Shown here in pieces: positions 18,552-28,246 of a stretch of DNA of 32,040 nucleotides; position 1 is the first letter of the stretch; each line of letters begins with the position of its first letter. The notes beneath the pieces are model-generated. The model saw only the letters and a program-made list of their open reading frames with translations. It was not told the origin of the DNA and ran no database searches. The stretch covers positions 1 to 32,040 of the forward strand of contig JAIEPU010000184.1 in assembly GCA_019748235.1 (NCBI GenBank), in the 5' to 3' direction. The stretch is from a bacterium. GTDB taxonomy: Bacteria > Planctomycetota > Planctomycetia > Kolteriales > Kolteriaceae. A program made the translations under genes and the position numbers.

Positions 18552-18583
18552 CCGCTCGGTATTCTCCTTTTGGGCGCTGCCAC

Positions 18584-19342
18584 ATGAGTGAACCGGATTT
18601 CGAGAATCGGACAGTCTTGGTGACCGGTGGCTCGCGCGGGATAGGCCGAGCATGTTGTGAACGATTGGCAAAAGCTGGCGCCCGTATTGCCGTCAACTAC
18701 CATTCACGTTCGGAGGACGCGGAAGAGACCGCGACTCTCGTCCGAGCGGCTGGCTCCGAGGCCATCATCGTTCAAGCGAACGTTGCCGACGAAAAGTCCG
18801 TCGTGGAGATGGTCAAGGTGGTGAATGACCGTCTCGGCCCGATCGATATGCTTGTCAACAACGCGGGGATCTTTGAATACGTCACGCCCGAGACGACCAC
18901 CCTCGACCATTGGAAGCGAACGATCGACGTCAATCTGACGGGTCTTTACATCGTCACCTGGGCGGTGAAAGATCAAATGATCGAGCGGCGATTCGGACGC
19001 ATCGTCAATATGTCCTCCATCTCTGCCCTTCGCTCGCGTCCCTATGGAATCGCCTATTCCGCTAGTAAGGCCGGAATCATCGCATTCACCAAAAGCGCAT
19101 CAGAGGCACTCATCCCTTTCAACATCCGAATGAACGCAGTGGCACCAGGTTTAATTGAGACTGAGATTATCGATGACGTCGACCAACAAACGATCGTTCG
19201 TATCGTGGATCAAACTCCCATGAAGCGGATCGGCCAACCGGAGGAAGTGGCGGACGTCGTGCATTATCTTCTCTCGGAAGCTTCACGATTCATGCTCGGT
19301 CAAACGCTCGTCGCGTGCGGTGGTCGGGTGATGCTTCCTTAA
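18584..19342 (+). CDS. SDR family oxidoreductase (FabG-like)
   Basis: A 252-residue classical short-chain dehydrogenase/reductase using NAD(P)H. Visible motifs: TGGSRGIG cofactor loop (14-21), NNAG (92-95), catalytic Ser in the NMSSIS segment (around 144-147) and Y158-S-A-S-K162. R18 in the glycine-rich loop and the SR pair near 41-42 suggest preference for NADP(H). The C-terminal GQTLVACGG is usual for FabG-like members. The family is broad: 3-oxoacyl-ACP reductase, sugar or alcohol dehydrogenase are all possible, and no fatty-acid genes lie nearby, so I do not assign fabG. The ribosome-binding site is weak. A palindrome lies 33 bases upstream. Confidence 0.88.
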   Translation: MSEPDFENRTVLVTGGSRGIGRACCERLAKAGARIAVNYHSRSEDAEETATLVRAAGSEAIIVQANVADEKSVVEMVKVVNDRLGPIDMLVNNAGIFEYVTPETTTLDHWKRTIDVNLTGLYIVTWAVKDQMIERRFGRIVNMSSISALRSRPYGIAYSASKAGIIAFTKSASEALIPFNIRMNAVAPGLIETEIIDDVDQQTIVRIVDQTPMKRIGQPEEVADVVHYLLSEASRFMLGQTLVACGGRVMLP

Positions 19343-19519
19343 GAGATTTTGTTGGATTCGGGATAGTCAACATTCCTTTCCAGGTGCTTTCGGCGGTCAT
19401 TGCGCATTAACTCTCGCGTGAAATGATTCATGCAATCCCTTTCGAATAATCGATTCCAGATTTCATTTGAATTGGAATGACCTCGCATAGAGGATTGAGG
19501 ATCGACATATGAAATAGCG

Positions 19520-19547
19520 AGCTGACTGCATCAATGACGAGTCAGCT
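19520..19547 (+). repeat. Hairpin in the leader of the large secreted protein gene
   Basis: AGCTGACT (19520-19527) and AGTCAGCT (19540-19547) form a perfect 8-bp stem with a 12-base loop, ending 29 bases before the ATG at 19577. No T-tract follows. It could affect translation or mRNA stability. The rest of the 234-base spacer (19343-19576) shows no gene; it is AT-richer than its surroundings and probably holds the promoter. Confidence 0.5.
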
Positions 19548-19576
19548 ATTGATGAAAGGACTGAGGAACAATTGCC

Positions 19577-22500
19577 ATGGTCCGTATGACTTTACCTCGA
19601 TGGTTCATTATTCTGCTGTTTGCTCGATTGTGTGTCGTGGATTTGCCGTTATCGGCGGACGAAAAGGCCACGGAGGGGAACCCTAATCCCCCCTCGAATG
19701 CGACGGAAGAGTTTCAGTCCGTTCGGGGAATCGTGACCTCGATCGATGGCTCTCCGATCAGCAATGCAAAAATCGTTCTCGGACAAATCAAGCGAATCCC
19801 CATCCTTGCCACGACCGATGAGGCAGGGAAATTCGAAGCGAAGAATATTCCGAAGAGCCGAACGAATTTGTATCCAACCGTATCGCATCCTGAATTTGTT
19901 TCGCTCGGTTCCTTTGAATGCAAGTTGGACAAAAGTGGAGTTACCGAAGTCTCTTGGAAAATGGAAAAGGGGGCAGCGATCCGTGGCCGAGTAACGGCCA
20001 AAGAGGACGGAAGACCTCTGAAGGACATCACGATTATCGAGGGACGCTCCCGATTTGGCTCGAATCGTGTGGAGCCGAAAGTCAAGACCGATGCGAATGG
20101 GAACTTTGAACTTGGCTCAATCCGCCCCGGTTCATGTGTGATCAACGCGTTTAGTCCGGATTTTGCGCCGGCCATGAAAGAGGTGGCTGTTGACGTTGAA
20201 CATCCTGCGGAGGTCGAATTCCAACTGGAGAAGGGAAGAGATGTTACCGGACGTGTGACTGATCCCTCTGGGAAGCCGGTTCCGAAGGCTTGGATTATCA
20301 CGGATACCTGGAATGGGGTCCGTATGTTCCGCCGCGAGACGCACACCGATAAGGATGGGAACTACAAGCTACGGCAGATGCCCTCTACTCCGACGATCGT
20401 TAACGTTATTCTGAAAGATTACGTCAGTGTTCGAGACTTGCAGGTTAAAGGAGGCGACGAGAAGAATATCACTCTAAGTCCCGTGACACCTTACTTCATT
20501 AAGCTTCGACTTGCAGATACCGATCGTGTCCCTGAAAAACCAACGGTGCAAGAGGGGTATGTTTTCCAGGGAAGGACAGAGATCGAATGGCGAAATCAGA
20601 TGTATCCTGCATCTTACGATGCAAAAACAGGTATTTTTACGATCCGGGAGGACGAGCCTTTCTATGGTGAGAAGGCATTTCGATTCAGGGTCGATGGCTA
20701 TCAGGATGCGGTCTTTGATTTGCCCGAGACGCCACCCGCGTCGACGAGTATTGAACTGACGTTACAACGCGCGAAAGTCACGACGGGGCATGTGGTGGAT
20801 GCCGACGACGGAAAACCGTTGGAGGGAGTCACCGTCGCTCTCGCCGACAATTCGGACCGGATGGCACTCTCCCATTACGTCGATTTCAAGAATATCCCCA
20901 AAGCATTAAAGGAATTCACAGGAACTTTTGCTGTCACCACGAAGGATGGACGTTTCGAACTTCCCGCGATTGATGCGGCGACGGACAAAACCCTCATCCT
21001 CATCAAGCCGGATGTATCATTCTTTGTCGTCGGACCGGCCAAAGACTTCGCTGGATTCAATTCATTCGATATTCCTTTTCCGAAGGGAGGTGTGATTGAA
21101 TGTTCGATTTCGACGGCGGGAGTTCCTCAGCCTGAAGAAGACGTGAGCCTTTCTTACTTCCAGTCCCAAAGACGGCTCAATCCAACTTTCACCCCATTTA
21201 GTTTCGGAGGAAAGTCCTCGACGGGAGTCGATGGCACCTATCGGTTCGTCGGACTGGGGCCGGGACGATACCACCTTCAGCAAGTGAAATCCTTTAACGA
21301 GCAGGGAGGGGGAACTTCGTATTCTCTTTCCGACGCGCCGCAAGAGATCCTTATCCGTCCAGGCCAGACAGCAACGGTCAAGTTCAGCAGACCAGAAGGC
21401 AAAACCATTCGGGGCAAGGTTCTCGAAGGGAACGACAAGCCGTCGGGAAACTGCATCGTCATGCTTCAACAATCAACACCGTTTGAGCCACTACGAAGAC
21501 TCGACGTTGTTCGTGCCGGAACGAATGGAGAATTCATCTTTGCTCATGTCGCGCCCGGCGATTACCAAGTCGTTGCGCAGCACTACACACGCTCTGGGTC
21601 AGGAGCGATGTGTGGTCTTGGGAACAATGACCGATCGGGGCAATCAAACGTCACGATCAAAGAAGATGCGACGGTCGTCGTCAAGCTGAAGCCGGAATCA
21701 ACATCCGAACGGTTAAAAGAAACGAAGATTAAAGGGGCGATTTGTCCTCAGTTCGCCGGCAATTTGTTGGACGGTAATAAGTCCATCAAGCTCTCTGATT
21801 TGAATGGGAAGGTCGTCGTCATCGATTTCTGGGCGACGTGGTGTGGCCCGTGCATGGCGGTCATGCCGGAGATGAAACAGATTTACGAAAAGTACAAGGA
21901 CCATAAGGACGTTGTGTTTATCACCGTTAGTTTGGATGAAGATGAAAGCCAGCTCCGGAAAGTGATCAAAGTGAAAGGCCTTCCGTTTCCTGTCCTTTAC
22001 TCGGGCGACGGATGGAAGGACTCCATGGCCCAAGCCCTCGGCGTTCACGGAATTCCATCCTCTTACGTGATCGCGCCGAGCGGACGCTTCGCTTCGGAGC
22101 GAGTTCACGGATCACAACTTGGGCAGACGATCGAAGCGGTGCTCCACGATGCGGGTCTTTCCGGTTCAGAAGAAACCTCACCGTCTCGGCGTGTAGTGAT
22201 TAAGACCACGTTGGATGGAGAGCCGATTGGTTTAGCCGGAGCGAGCATTGATTTGCGCGTCCTGGATAAAGACGGAAAAGCGATTCATGAGGAGTCGATT
22301 CCGGTCGTTGGGACCGGAAATGAATTCGTCTACTCCGATATTCCCCAAGGAGACGGTTCTCGCATCGTGTTGGCGGGAGTTGCCAATGGAGTTCGAACAA
22401 AGGAGTTGGAAGTCGCACTCGACAAAGAAGTGGTCGAGGCGACCGTCGCATTCGAATGTCCGAGAATCTTGTCAGGTCGTGTGACAAAGGGTGAAGAGAA

Positions 22501-23404
22501 CGCCGAGGTGGCAGGGCTCGTGGTGGAGGCTCGGCGAACGGATAACTTTGCCCGTACGGTGACGACTGATGCTGAGGGGCGATTCTCGATGCGCGTGTTG
22601 CCGGGTGATTATCTCGTGTCGTTCAATCAGAAGAATCAGACGACCATCATCGGCACAACCAAAAGAGAGTTTAAGACCGTTCTCGCGGATCGCGATCTCA
22701 CCGAGTTGGAATTGCGAGCGTGTACGGTGACATCGCTCGAGGGAGAGGTTGTTGATCAGGACAATAATCCCGTGAATGATGCATGGATTCAACTGATCAG
22801 CAACTGGTCAAAGAAGCCGATCAAGACTGATGCGAACGGACATTTCAAAATCTCGGACGTTCCATCACACGGGGCACTTGCTGTTCGGGCCGGCAAAGAT
22901 CAGCTGATGGGAGGTATCGAAATCGCGGATCGGGGTGTCCCGCCGCGCATTGTTCTCTCGAAGAGTAAATTCGCCGATGGTTTGCGTGCTGGCCAAATGG
23001 TGCCGAAGCTCCCGGTAACTCAGCTCATCGACCAAAAGGAAACCAACTGGAAGCCCCTCGCAGAGAGGAACAACCTCGTTTTGTTCTGTCCCCTTTGGCA
23101 TCCACGGAGCAAGGAATGGATCAGCAGCGCTCGGTCTTGGGCTGATAGCCAGGACACGAGTCTTGTCATCGTCAGCATAGATCCATCCGCCGAGGTATGT
23201 CAAAAGTGGACGAAAACGCTTGGACTAGATCAGACGGTGAACTTCATCGATCCATATGGGCTTCATGCGGCAAGTGAGTGGAGTTTGAACAGCCCAGGAC
23301 AGTCGTACCTGGTTTCGCCCGCAGGAATGATACTGGCAATTCAAGAACCGGGCCGATTCGACTCACCGCCCGCGAAAGCACAGGCGAATGGAGAGGCATT
23401 TTGA
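19577..23404 (+). CDS. Large secreted multidomain protein with carboxypeptidase-regulatory-like repeats and thioredoxin domains
   Basis: A 1275-residue exported protein with a signal peptide (about 1-27). It carries a series of carboxypeptidase-regulatory-like beta-sandwich repeats, recognisable by the G-x-V-x-D-x-x-G-x-P pattern, starting near residues 47, 133, 220, 398 and 612. A TlpA/AhpC-type thioredoxin domain follows (about 720-860) with the active site WATWCGPC (C756, C759). Three more beta-sandwich repeats (near 874, 965, 1053) lead to a second thioredoxin-like domain (about 1135-1265) in which the same place reads LWHPRS, with both cysteines gone (H1175, S1178). The protein likely acts outside the cytoplasm as a thiol-disulfide reductant or isomerase tethered to a long adhesive or carrier stalk. 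GAGG lies about 11 bases before the ATG. The gene ends 3 bases from the 3' end of the convergent tRNA-Arg. Confidence 0.82.
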   Translation: MVRMTLPRWFIILLFARLCVVDLPLSADEKATEGNPNPPSNATEEFQSVRGIVTSIDGSPISNAKIVLGQIKRIPILATTDEAGKFEAKNIPKSRTNLYPTVSHPEFVSLGSFECKLDKSGVTEVSWKMEKGAAIRGRVTAKEDGRPLKDITIIEGRSRFGSNRVEPKVKTDANGNFELGSIRPGSCVINAFSPDFAPAMKEVAVDVEHPAEVEFQLEKGRDVTGRVTDPSGKPVPKAWIITDTWNGVRMFRRETHTDKDGNYKLRQMPSTPTIVNVILKDYVSVRDLQVKGGDEKNITLSPVTPYFIKLRLADTDRVPEKPTVQEGYVFQGRTEIEWRNQMYPASYDAKTGIFTIREDEPFYGEKAFRFRVDGYQDAVFDLPETPPASTSIELTLQRAKVTTGHVVDADDGKPLEGVTVALADNSDRMALSHYVDFKNIPKALKEFTGTFAVTTKDGRFELPAIDAATDKTLILIKPDVSFFVVGPAKDFAGFNSFDIPFPKGGVIECSISTAGVPQPEEDVSLSYFQSQRRLNPTFTPFSFGGKSSTGVDGTYRFVGLGPGRYHLQQVKSFNEQGGGTSYSLSDAPQEILIRPGQTATVKFSRPEGKTIRGKVLEGNDKPSGNCIVMLQQSTPFEPLRRLDVVRAGTNGEFIFAHVAPGDYQVVAQHYTRSGSGAMCGLGNNDRSGQSNVTIKEDATVVVKLKPESTSERLKETKIKGAICPQFAGNLLDGNKSIKLSDLNGKVVVIDFWATWCGPCMAVMPEMKQIYEKYKDHKDVVFITVSLDEDESQLRKVIKVKGLPFPVLYSGDGWKDSMAQALGVHGIPSSYVIAPSGRFASERVHGSQLGQTIEAVLHDAGLSGSEETSPSRRVVIKTTLDGEPIGLAGASIDLRVLDKDGKAIHEESIPVVGTGNEFVYSDIPQGDGSRIVLAGVANGVRTKELEVALDKEVVEATVAFECPRILSGRVTKGEENAEVAGLVVEARRTDNFARTVTTDAEGRFSMRVLPGDYLVSFNQKNQTTIIGTTKREFKTVLADRDLTELELRACTVTSLEGEVVDQDNNPVNDAWIQLISNWSKKPIKTDANGHFKISDVPSHGALAVRAGKDQLMGGIEIADRGVPPRIVLSKSKFADGLRAGQMVPKLPVTQLIDQKETNWKPLAERNNLVLFCPLWHPRSKEWISSARSWADSQDTSLVIVSIDPSAEVCQKWTKTLGLDQTVNFIDPYGLHAASEWSLNSPGQSYLVSPAGMILAIQEPGRFDSPPAKAQANGEAF

Positions 23405-23407
23405 GAT

Positions 23408-23481
23408 TATCCCCGAGAGGATTTGAACCTCTAACCTTCGGCTCCGGAGGCCGACGCTCTATCCAATTGAGCTACGAGGAC
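23408..23481 (-). tRNA. tRNA-Arg (anticodon CCG)
   Basis: Read on the minus strand the 74-base gene folds into a full cloverleaf: acceptor GTCCTCG with CGGGGAT (one G-U at 1-72, one at 5-68), D stem GCTC/GAGC, anticodon stem TCGGC/GCCGA with loop CTCCGGA giving anticodon CCG, variable loop AGGTT, T stem AGAGG/CCTCT with loop TTCAAAT, discriminator A. It decodes CGG. The CCA end is not encoded. The 3' end lies 3 bases from the stop of the large secreted protein gene, in convergent orientation. Confidence 0.96.
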
Positions 23482-24051
23482 TTAGGTGAATCGCCGTCGC
23501 GAATTTAACGCCTAAACGTGCCAGCTCATTCTGACTCGTCGAGCCGAAAAGTTGTTCGCGAAGCTCCGGTATATTACGGGATTCGGCGGCGGAGCGTCAA
23601 CCAATACCGCAAAGTACGTCCAACGGCGGATGGGGATGCCGCATCGTTATTGCGTCCCTCCTCCAACGATCGAAATTGGCGTAAGTCTCCATAGCACTAG
23701 GTCTGCATAAGTTGCTCAGTTTTCCCAAATCATCACCAGCGAATCGGAAGCGCTTTCCGCGCGTGTCGTTGGCCCTCAAGGAGTTTGCTGCGGTTTAACT
23801 GTGCATTGCGACGGAAGACGGAAGTCAGGCATTCTTGGCAGCTTATCCTCAATTTCATGATTGCAGCGGTCGATACCACTAAGAGCGGTCGTGCCATTTT
23901 TGTGGCTCGTGCGGGCGAACGGCGTCCGGTGAGCTTCATTCGGCAAGGCAAGCCGGACTGGGCTGTAGCGTCTTCCGAGGGGGAAGGCGGACAGTGCGTC
24001 TTCCCGGCAGAACGAATTCCACGCCCTCAAAGTCGTGGTAAGGAGCGACGT
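23482..24051. other. Long spacer, 570 bases, between tRNA-Arg and thioredoxin gene
   Basis: It should hold the tRNA-Arg promoter (minus strand) and the promoter and leader of the thioredoxin/YHS gene (plus strand). No gene with a recognisable product is seen. From about 23935 to 24020 the sequence is GC-rich and can pair: CGGC/GCCG at 23941-23955 and a CTTCC/GGAAG hairpin near 23972-23986, with GCGTCTTCC occurring twice (23968-23976 and 23996-24004). This may be a structured mRNA leader. I do not recognise a known riboswitch. Confidence 0.4.
24040..24045 (+). promoter_or_regulatory. Ribosome-binding site fixing the thioredoxin/YHS start
   Basis: AAGGAG ends 6 bases before the ATG at 24052, which begins a signal peptide. 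This decides against the longer reading from 23785. Confidence 0.85.
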
Positions 24052-25269
24052 ATGTCTCGGATAGCGCGCATGGTCACCATGGTAGCTGGTCTATCCGTTC
24101 TTCTAGTCGCCACGCCAAGCTTTGGAGCGGCGGGGGGGGCTGTCGCCTGGCAAACGAATTACGAGTCCGCTAAAGCGGCCGCGGAATCATCGCAAAAGAT
24201 TCTGCTCGTCAACATCCATGCGACTTGGTGCATTCCTTGCAAGAAGTTGATGGCAACCACCCTCTCGGATCCTGGTCTGGGAGCAGAGATCATGCAAAGC
24301 TGCGTTCCGCTTAGTCTCGATGCGGATCAAGACGCGGCGGTCATTCGTCAGTGGCCGATCACCGGCTTTCCGACTCAACTTTTCATTGCTCCCGATGGTC
24401 GAATCGTGAACTCAATCGTGGGGAACGTGCCGGTGGCGACTTATCGAACGGCCCTTCAAAAGGCAGTTCAGTCCGCTTCGCCCGAAGGAGTCGCTTCGCA
24501 AGGTAATCGCGCGACCAAAACCGCCGCTCCGGCGTTAACCACCCGATCGGAAGATGTCGCGACTCGACCGACCGAGCAAGCGCTTCCCAACGTCGCCTCG
24601 CTCCCCGCTCCTCCAGTGAGCGGCGCGGATGCTGGTATGGCGAGCCGTTCTCCGTCCGCCCCACCGTCACTCCCAGCGGCGACCGACCTGCCCGTGAGCC
24701 GGCAGGCCGCGAATGCCGATCTCGCTTCGAACAACACTACGAAGCCAGCAGCGCCAATGCAGCCGACTCCGGCTACGCAAGCATCCACGGCACCGGCCGG
24801 GCCGGCGCCTGCTCGCGCGGTGACGACTCAAGTGAAACAGAAGGTCATCAACGACAAGAATGTCAGGCCGTGCGACATGAGCGTGCCGCTAGCGCTGGAT
24901 GGATATTGTCCGGTCAGCATGTTCAAGCGGTCGGAACTGATTCGTGGCGCGGATACGGAGTGCTGCGTTTACAACGAGAAACGCTACCATTTCCTTTCTC
25001 CCGTGGAAAAGGACCTGTTCCTCAAAAACCCGAAGAAGTACCTTCCGGCGGAAGAGGGTTTCTGCGTCGTGACCTGGGCTGAGAAACATAGTCGCGCTTC
25101 GGGGAATGTTGAATTGCCTGCACTTTTCGGCGATTATCTCTTCCTCTTCGCATCCGAGGATGCTCGGCAGAAGTTTCTCCAAGACCCAGAGCAGTACGTC
25201 GATGCCACCGGGCACGCGCACCGCATTCCTAAGCACACGTTCAAGGGAGATCGAGCGAACGTCCGCTGA
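24052..25269 (+). CDS. Secreted thioredoxin / YHS-like domain fusion protein
   Basis: A 405-residue exported protein. The signal peptide (about 1-26) ends near SFGAAG. A thioredoxin-like domain (about 32-140) follows with the active site HATWCIPCKK (C60, C63) and the cis-proline loop GFPT (105-108). A long Ala/Pro/Thr-rich linker (about 145-265) leads to a C-terminal region (270-405) with two YHS-like units: LDGYCPVSMF with Cys, then RYHFLSPVEKDLFLKNPKKY, and later a second F-x-F-x-S-E-x-A-R-x-x-F-x-x-D-P-x-x-Y pattern. YHS domains are thought to bind metals. The protein may reduce disulfides or handle metals, perhaps copper, outside the cytoplasm; this is inference. A strong ribosome-binding site fixes the start. 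Confidence 0.82.
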   Translation: MSRIARMVTMVAGLSVLLVATPSFGAAGGAVAWQTNYESAKAAAESSQKILLVNIHATWCIPCKKLMATTLSDPGLGAEIMQSCVPLSLDADQDAAVIRQWPITGFPTQLFIAPDGRIVNSIVGNVPVATYRTALQKAVQSASPEGVASQGNRATKTAAPALTTRSEDVATRPTEQALPNVASLPAPPVSGADAGMASRSPSAPPSLPAATDLPVSRQAANADLASNNTTKPAAPMQPTPATQASTAPAGPAPARAVTTQVKQKVINDKNVRPCDMSVPLALDGYCPVSMFKRSELIRGADTECCVYNEKRYHFLSPVEKDLFLKNPKKYLPAEEGFCVVTWAEKHSRASGNVELPALFGDYLFLFASEDARQKFLQDPEQYVDATGHAHRIPKHTFKGDRANVR

Positions 25270-25294
25270 TCGGATCTCCGCTTTCGTAACGCTC

Positions 25295-25329
25295 ACGACC
25301 TCTTATCTCATCCAGAGCGAAGAGGTCGT
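25295..25329 (+). terminator. Stable hairpin after the thioredoxin/YHS gene, probable terminator
   Basis: ACGACCTCTT (25295-25304) and AAGAGGTCGT (25320-25329) form a perfect 10-bp stem with a 15-base loop, 26 bases after the stop codon. The T-tract is poor (TTCTTGTCT further on), so it may also serve to protect the mRNA end. Confidence 0.55.
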
Positions 25330-25434
25330 ACCGCATTCTTGTCTCCCCTATACTGATGACATGGATTCTTCCTCCGAATGATCGGTTCGTTCTCTGGAAA
25401 GTCATGGAAGTCGGTTTGGGGTTGATCGATTCGC

Positions 25435-27219
25435 ATGTCTGCATCGTCGATAAGCCCGACCGTCGTTCCCCGCTGGCAAATCGTCTTGTCGTTTCTGTTT
25501 GCCCTCTTCGTCTTCGTCGGGGTTGGCATTTCCGCGCTTAGCGAATCCGCAACGGACCCGGTTGCTTGGTTTCAATTGCTTACCACCGTTGATGTCGCTC
25601 CGTACCTCGTTTGGATTCTCTTCCTTTTGCTTCTGGGACTGTGGCAGTTCCTGACGGGAAATCGAGGAGATACCGCTGCTCGGGCCGGAACAACTCAAGC
25701 ACTCATTGCTGGAGCAAGGCAACCGCGCAGTCGATGGCTTCTGTTCGTCGGCGCGTCGTTATGGGGAATCAGTATCGCCGCCGGATTCGGACAATCCGTT
25801 CAAGGTTTGCCTCCCGCCTTTCACGACGAATACAGCTACCTCGTGCAGGCAGAGACATTCCTGGGTGGGAAGCTCACCTGGCCGGTTCCTCCCGCAGCAG
25901 AGCATTTCCATCAGGTTCACGTGCTCGATCGAGACGGGATCATTGCTTCTCGGTACTTCCCGGCGGTCGGAGCGTGGCTCGCCCCATTCCTTCTCTTTGG
26001 GAGCCCAGTTTGGGGTATGTGGCTGGCGCACGGACTCACGACCGGATTTCTCGCGATTGCGGCAAGTCGTGTTTCACTCCTTGCTGGTGCCATCGTTGGG
26101 TTCTGGGTGGGTGCGTCTGCGGGGCTCGTCGTATTCGGCAATACCCTTCTTTCGCCAACCGTCGCAGTGATGGGGCTCGCGGTCTCTTGGTGGGCCTATC
26201 AAGAGACACTCGATTCACAGCGAAAGCGGTTCGCCCTCATTGCCGGTTTGGCGATCGCATGGGCATTCCTGGCACGGCCTCTCACCGCGGTGGCGATTAC
26301 CGGACCTTGGGGGCTGTATGCGCTCTCACAGTCACTGATCCATCGACGGCTTCACCGATCGACACTCATCACCTTGATCATCGGGTTTCTTCCCGGCCCA
26401 GTGTTGATGGCCGGGTACAACTTTGCGATTACCGGTAGTCCGTTGGTGACACCCTATGGTCAGTACACGGCGATGTATACGCCGAGTCATGTTTTTGGGT
26501 TCTACAATCGGACGCGCGGACTCGCTCAACGAACCGACGAAACGCAGATTGCGTACGACGATTGGGTCGAGGAGCTGACGCCTGAATCGTCGGCATTCGT
26601 ATCTCTCACACGTTGGCGACACGCTGTTCCTTGGATTGCGGGATTCATACCAGTTGCACTGTTTGGATGTCTCAGCATCCTGCAGGTGAATGCTCTCGGG
26701 GATCGTCTGCTATTGCCGTGGCTTTCAATCTTTTGTTTGACGGCGATTCACGTCCCATTCTTTTACGGAGGTATTTTCGGGTGGAGTTATCTGACGGAGG
26801 GAGCCCCTTTTCTTCTCTTCGCGATGGGTATTGCCACTGCGATGGTCTGTGAGAATTATTGGAGGATCGCACGCCCGGTGACGGCACTCTGTTGGCTCTT
26901 ACCGGTCCTCATCGCCGTAGGGGGCAGTCTACTTTGGACGTTGCCCAGTGCATTCGACCCCGCGAGCGAGTGGATCTACCCACGCCGCAAAGCAATGGAA
27001 CGGATCGTTTTTGAAGAAAAGCTTCAGCAGCCCTGCCTCATTCTTTATGACGTGGATCCGAAAAGCGATCTTCACACAACCTGGGTGTTCAATCATCCGT
27101 CATTTCAAGGTCCCATCCTCCGAGCCTGGAAGGGGAAGGATCCCAATTCATTGATGGCGGCGTTTCCGGGACGAACCGTTTTCGAATATGCGAACGGCCA
27201 ATATCGTCGAATCAAGTGA
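25435..27219 (+). CDS. GT-C fold membrane glycosyltransferase-like protein (second)
   Basis: A 594-residue polytopic membrane protein. The first two helices (about 13-34 and 56-75) come before the typical GT-C core: a helix at about 100-120 is followed by an outside loop with H130-D131-E132-Y (HDEYSYL), the acidic pair expected for the catalytic or metal site of the GT39/ArnT-like family. About ten further helices extend to residue 500, then a soluble tail of about 85 residues. It probably moves a sugar from a lipid carrier onto a lipid or protein, but the substrate is unknown. Its similarity to the other membrane glycosyltransferase at 424-1908 is in layout only. The ribosome-binding site is weak; the start could differ by a few codons. 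Confidence 0.72.
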   Translation: MSASSISPTVVPRWQIVLSFLFALFVFVGVGISALSESATDPVAWFQLLTTVDVAPYLVWILFLLLLGLWQFLTGNRGDTAARAGTTQALIAGARQPRSRWLLFVGASLWGISIAAGFGQSVQGLPPAFHDEYSYLVQAETFLGGKLTWPVPPAAEHFHQVHVLDRDGIIASRYFPAVGAWLAPFLLFGSPVWGMWLAHGLTTGFLAIAASRVSLLAGAIVGFWVGASAGLVVFGNTLLSPTVAVMGLAVSWWAYQETLDSQRKRFALIAGLAIAWAFLARPLTAVAITGPWGLYALSQSLIHRRLHRSTLITLIIGFLPGPVLMAGYNFAITGSPLVTPYGQYTAMYTPSHVFGFYNRTRGLAQRTDETQIAYDDWVEELTPESSAFVSLTRWRHAVPWIAGFIPVALFGCLSILQVNALGDRLLLPWLSIFCLTAIHVPFFYGGIFGWSYLTEGAPFLLFAMGIATAMVCENYWRIARPVTALCWLLPVLIAVGGSLLWTLPSAFDPASEWIYPRRKAMERIVFEEKLQQPCLILYDVDPKSDLHTTWVFNHPSFQGPILRAWKGKDPNSLMAAFPGRTVFEYANGQYRRIK

Positions 27220-27310
27220 AGTCGCGACGTTGAAGAGACCTTTTGTCGCCCATTGCGTAGAAAAAGCCTGCGATCAAATGCTTGGATGAAACGACTGAGG
27301 AGATCTTTCC

Positions 27311-28240
27311 ATGCAACTCGGTTTCGTAAGCGCGATTCTCGCCGATCAGAGCTTTCGCCACGTGATGACGACGGCCAAGGAAATCGGATACGACTGCGTC
27401 GAAATCATGTGTTGGCCGGTGGGTAAAGTCGAGCGTCGGTACGCAGGGGTCACTCACATCGACGTTGATAACCTGGACGATCGCGCTATTGCGGAAATTC
27501 AACAGGTCGTCGCCGACACGGGCGTATCAACCTCGGGACTGGGATACTACCCGAATCCTCTATCGCCGAAACAAGAGGAATCAGAGACCGCGGTTCGGCA
27601 CATCTACAAGGTGCTCGAAGGAGCTCATAAGCTCGGGATCAAGCAGGTCAACACATTCTTGGGTCGTGACCCTGGGTTATCGATCGATGCTCAATGGAAT
27701 CGCTTGCTTGATACCTGGCGTCCCATTGTTCGTCGGGCGGAGGAGCTTGGTCTTCGGATCGGCATTGAGAACTGCCCGATGCTCTTTTCAGAGAACGGCT
27801 GGCCCGGCGGACTCAATATCTTCAATTCGCCGATGGTTTGGCGCCGCACGTTCAACGATATTCCGAGCGCCGCCCTTGGAATCAATTTCGATCCCTCCCA
27901 TCTCGTCTGGACCTTTATCGATCCCGTTCCTCCGATCTATGAATTCAAGGACAAGCTCTTCCATGTGCATGCGAAGGATGCGCGGGTCGATCGAGATAAG
28001 CTTCAGGAATGTGGCATTTTGAATCCGCTAGGATGGCACACGCCGAAATTGCCCGGCATGGGGGACTGCAACTGGGGCTCATTTTTCGGCGCGCTCAGCG
28101 ATGTCGGCTATACCGGCCCCGTGTGTGTGGAGGTGGAAGACCGAGCCTACGAAGGCTCGCTTGAGCAAAGGCATCGATCACTCGTTCAGAGCTATCGATA
28201 CCTCAGCCAATATGTCGTAAAAGTCGGCGCGGCTTATTGA
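27311..28240 (+). CDS. Xylose-isomerase-like TIM-barrel sugar isomerase/epimerase (third)
   Basis: A 309-residue cytoplasmic (beta/alpha)8-barrel protein of the sugar phosphate isomerase/epimerase superfamily. The full metal-site set is visible: E153 in GIENCP, D194 and H197 in NFDPSHL, H220 in FHVHAKD, and E274 (or E276) in CVEVED. GAGGAG lies about 8 bases before the ATG at 27311, one of the best ribosome-binding sites in the window. The gene stands alone: the glycosyltransferase gene ends 91 bases upstream and the CheX gene is convergent with a 6-base gap. Substrate is unknown; inositol or keto-sugar derivatives are typical for the family. Confidence 0.88.
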   Translation: MQLGFVSAILADQSFRHVMTTAKEIGYDCVEIMCWPVGKVERRYAGVTHIDVDNLDDRAIAEIQQVVADTGVSTSGLGYYPNPLSPKQEESETAVRHIYKVLEGAHKLGIKQVNTFLGRDPGLSIDAQWNRLLDTWRPIVRRAEELGLRIGIENCPMLFSENGWPGGLNIFNSPMVWRRTFNDIPSAALGINFDPSHLVWTFIDPVPPIYEFKDKLFHVHAKDARVDRDKLQECGILNPLGWHTPKLPGMGDCNWGSFFGALSDVGYTGPVCVEVEDRAYEGSLEQRHRSLVQSYRYLSQYVVKVGAAY

Positions 28241-28246
28241 AGTTGG

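Noticed and set aside
23700..23720. Possible sigma-54 promoter (GG and GC elements near TTGCT)
   Set aside because: The spacing between GG and GC is 12 bases, not the required 10, and the -24 box does not match.
23785..24051. N-terminal extension of the thioredoxin/YHS protein
   Set aside because: A strong ribosome-binding site and signal peptide fix the start at 24052.
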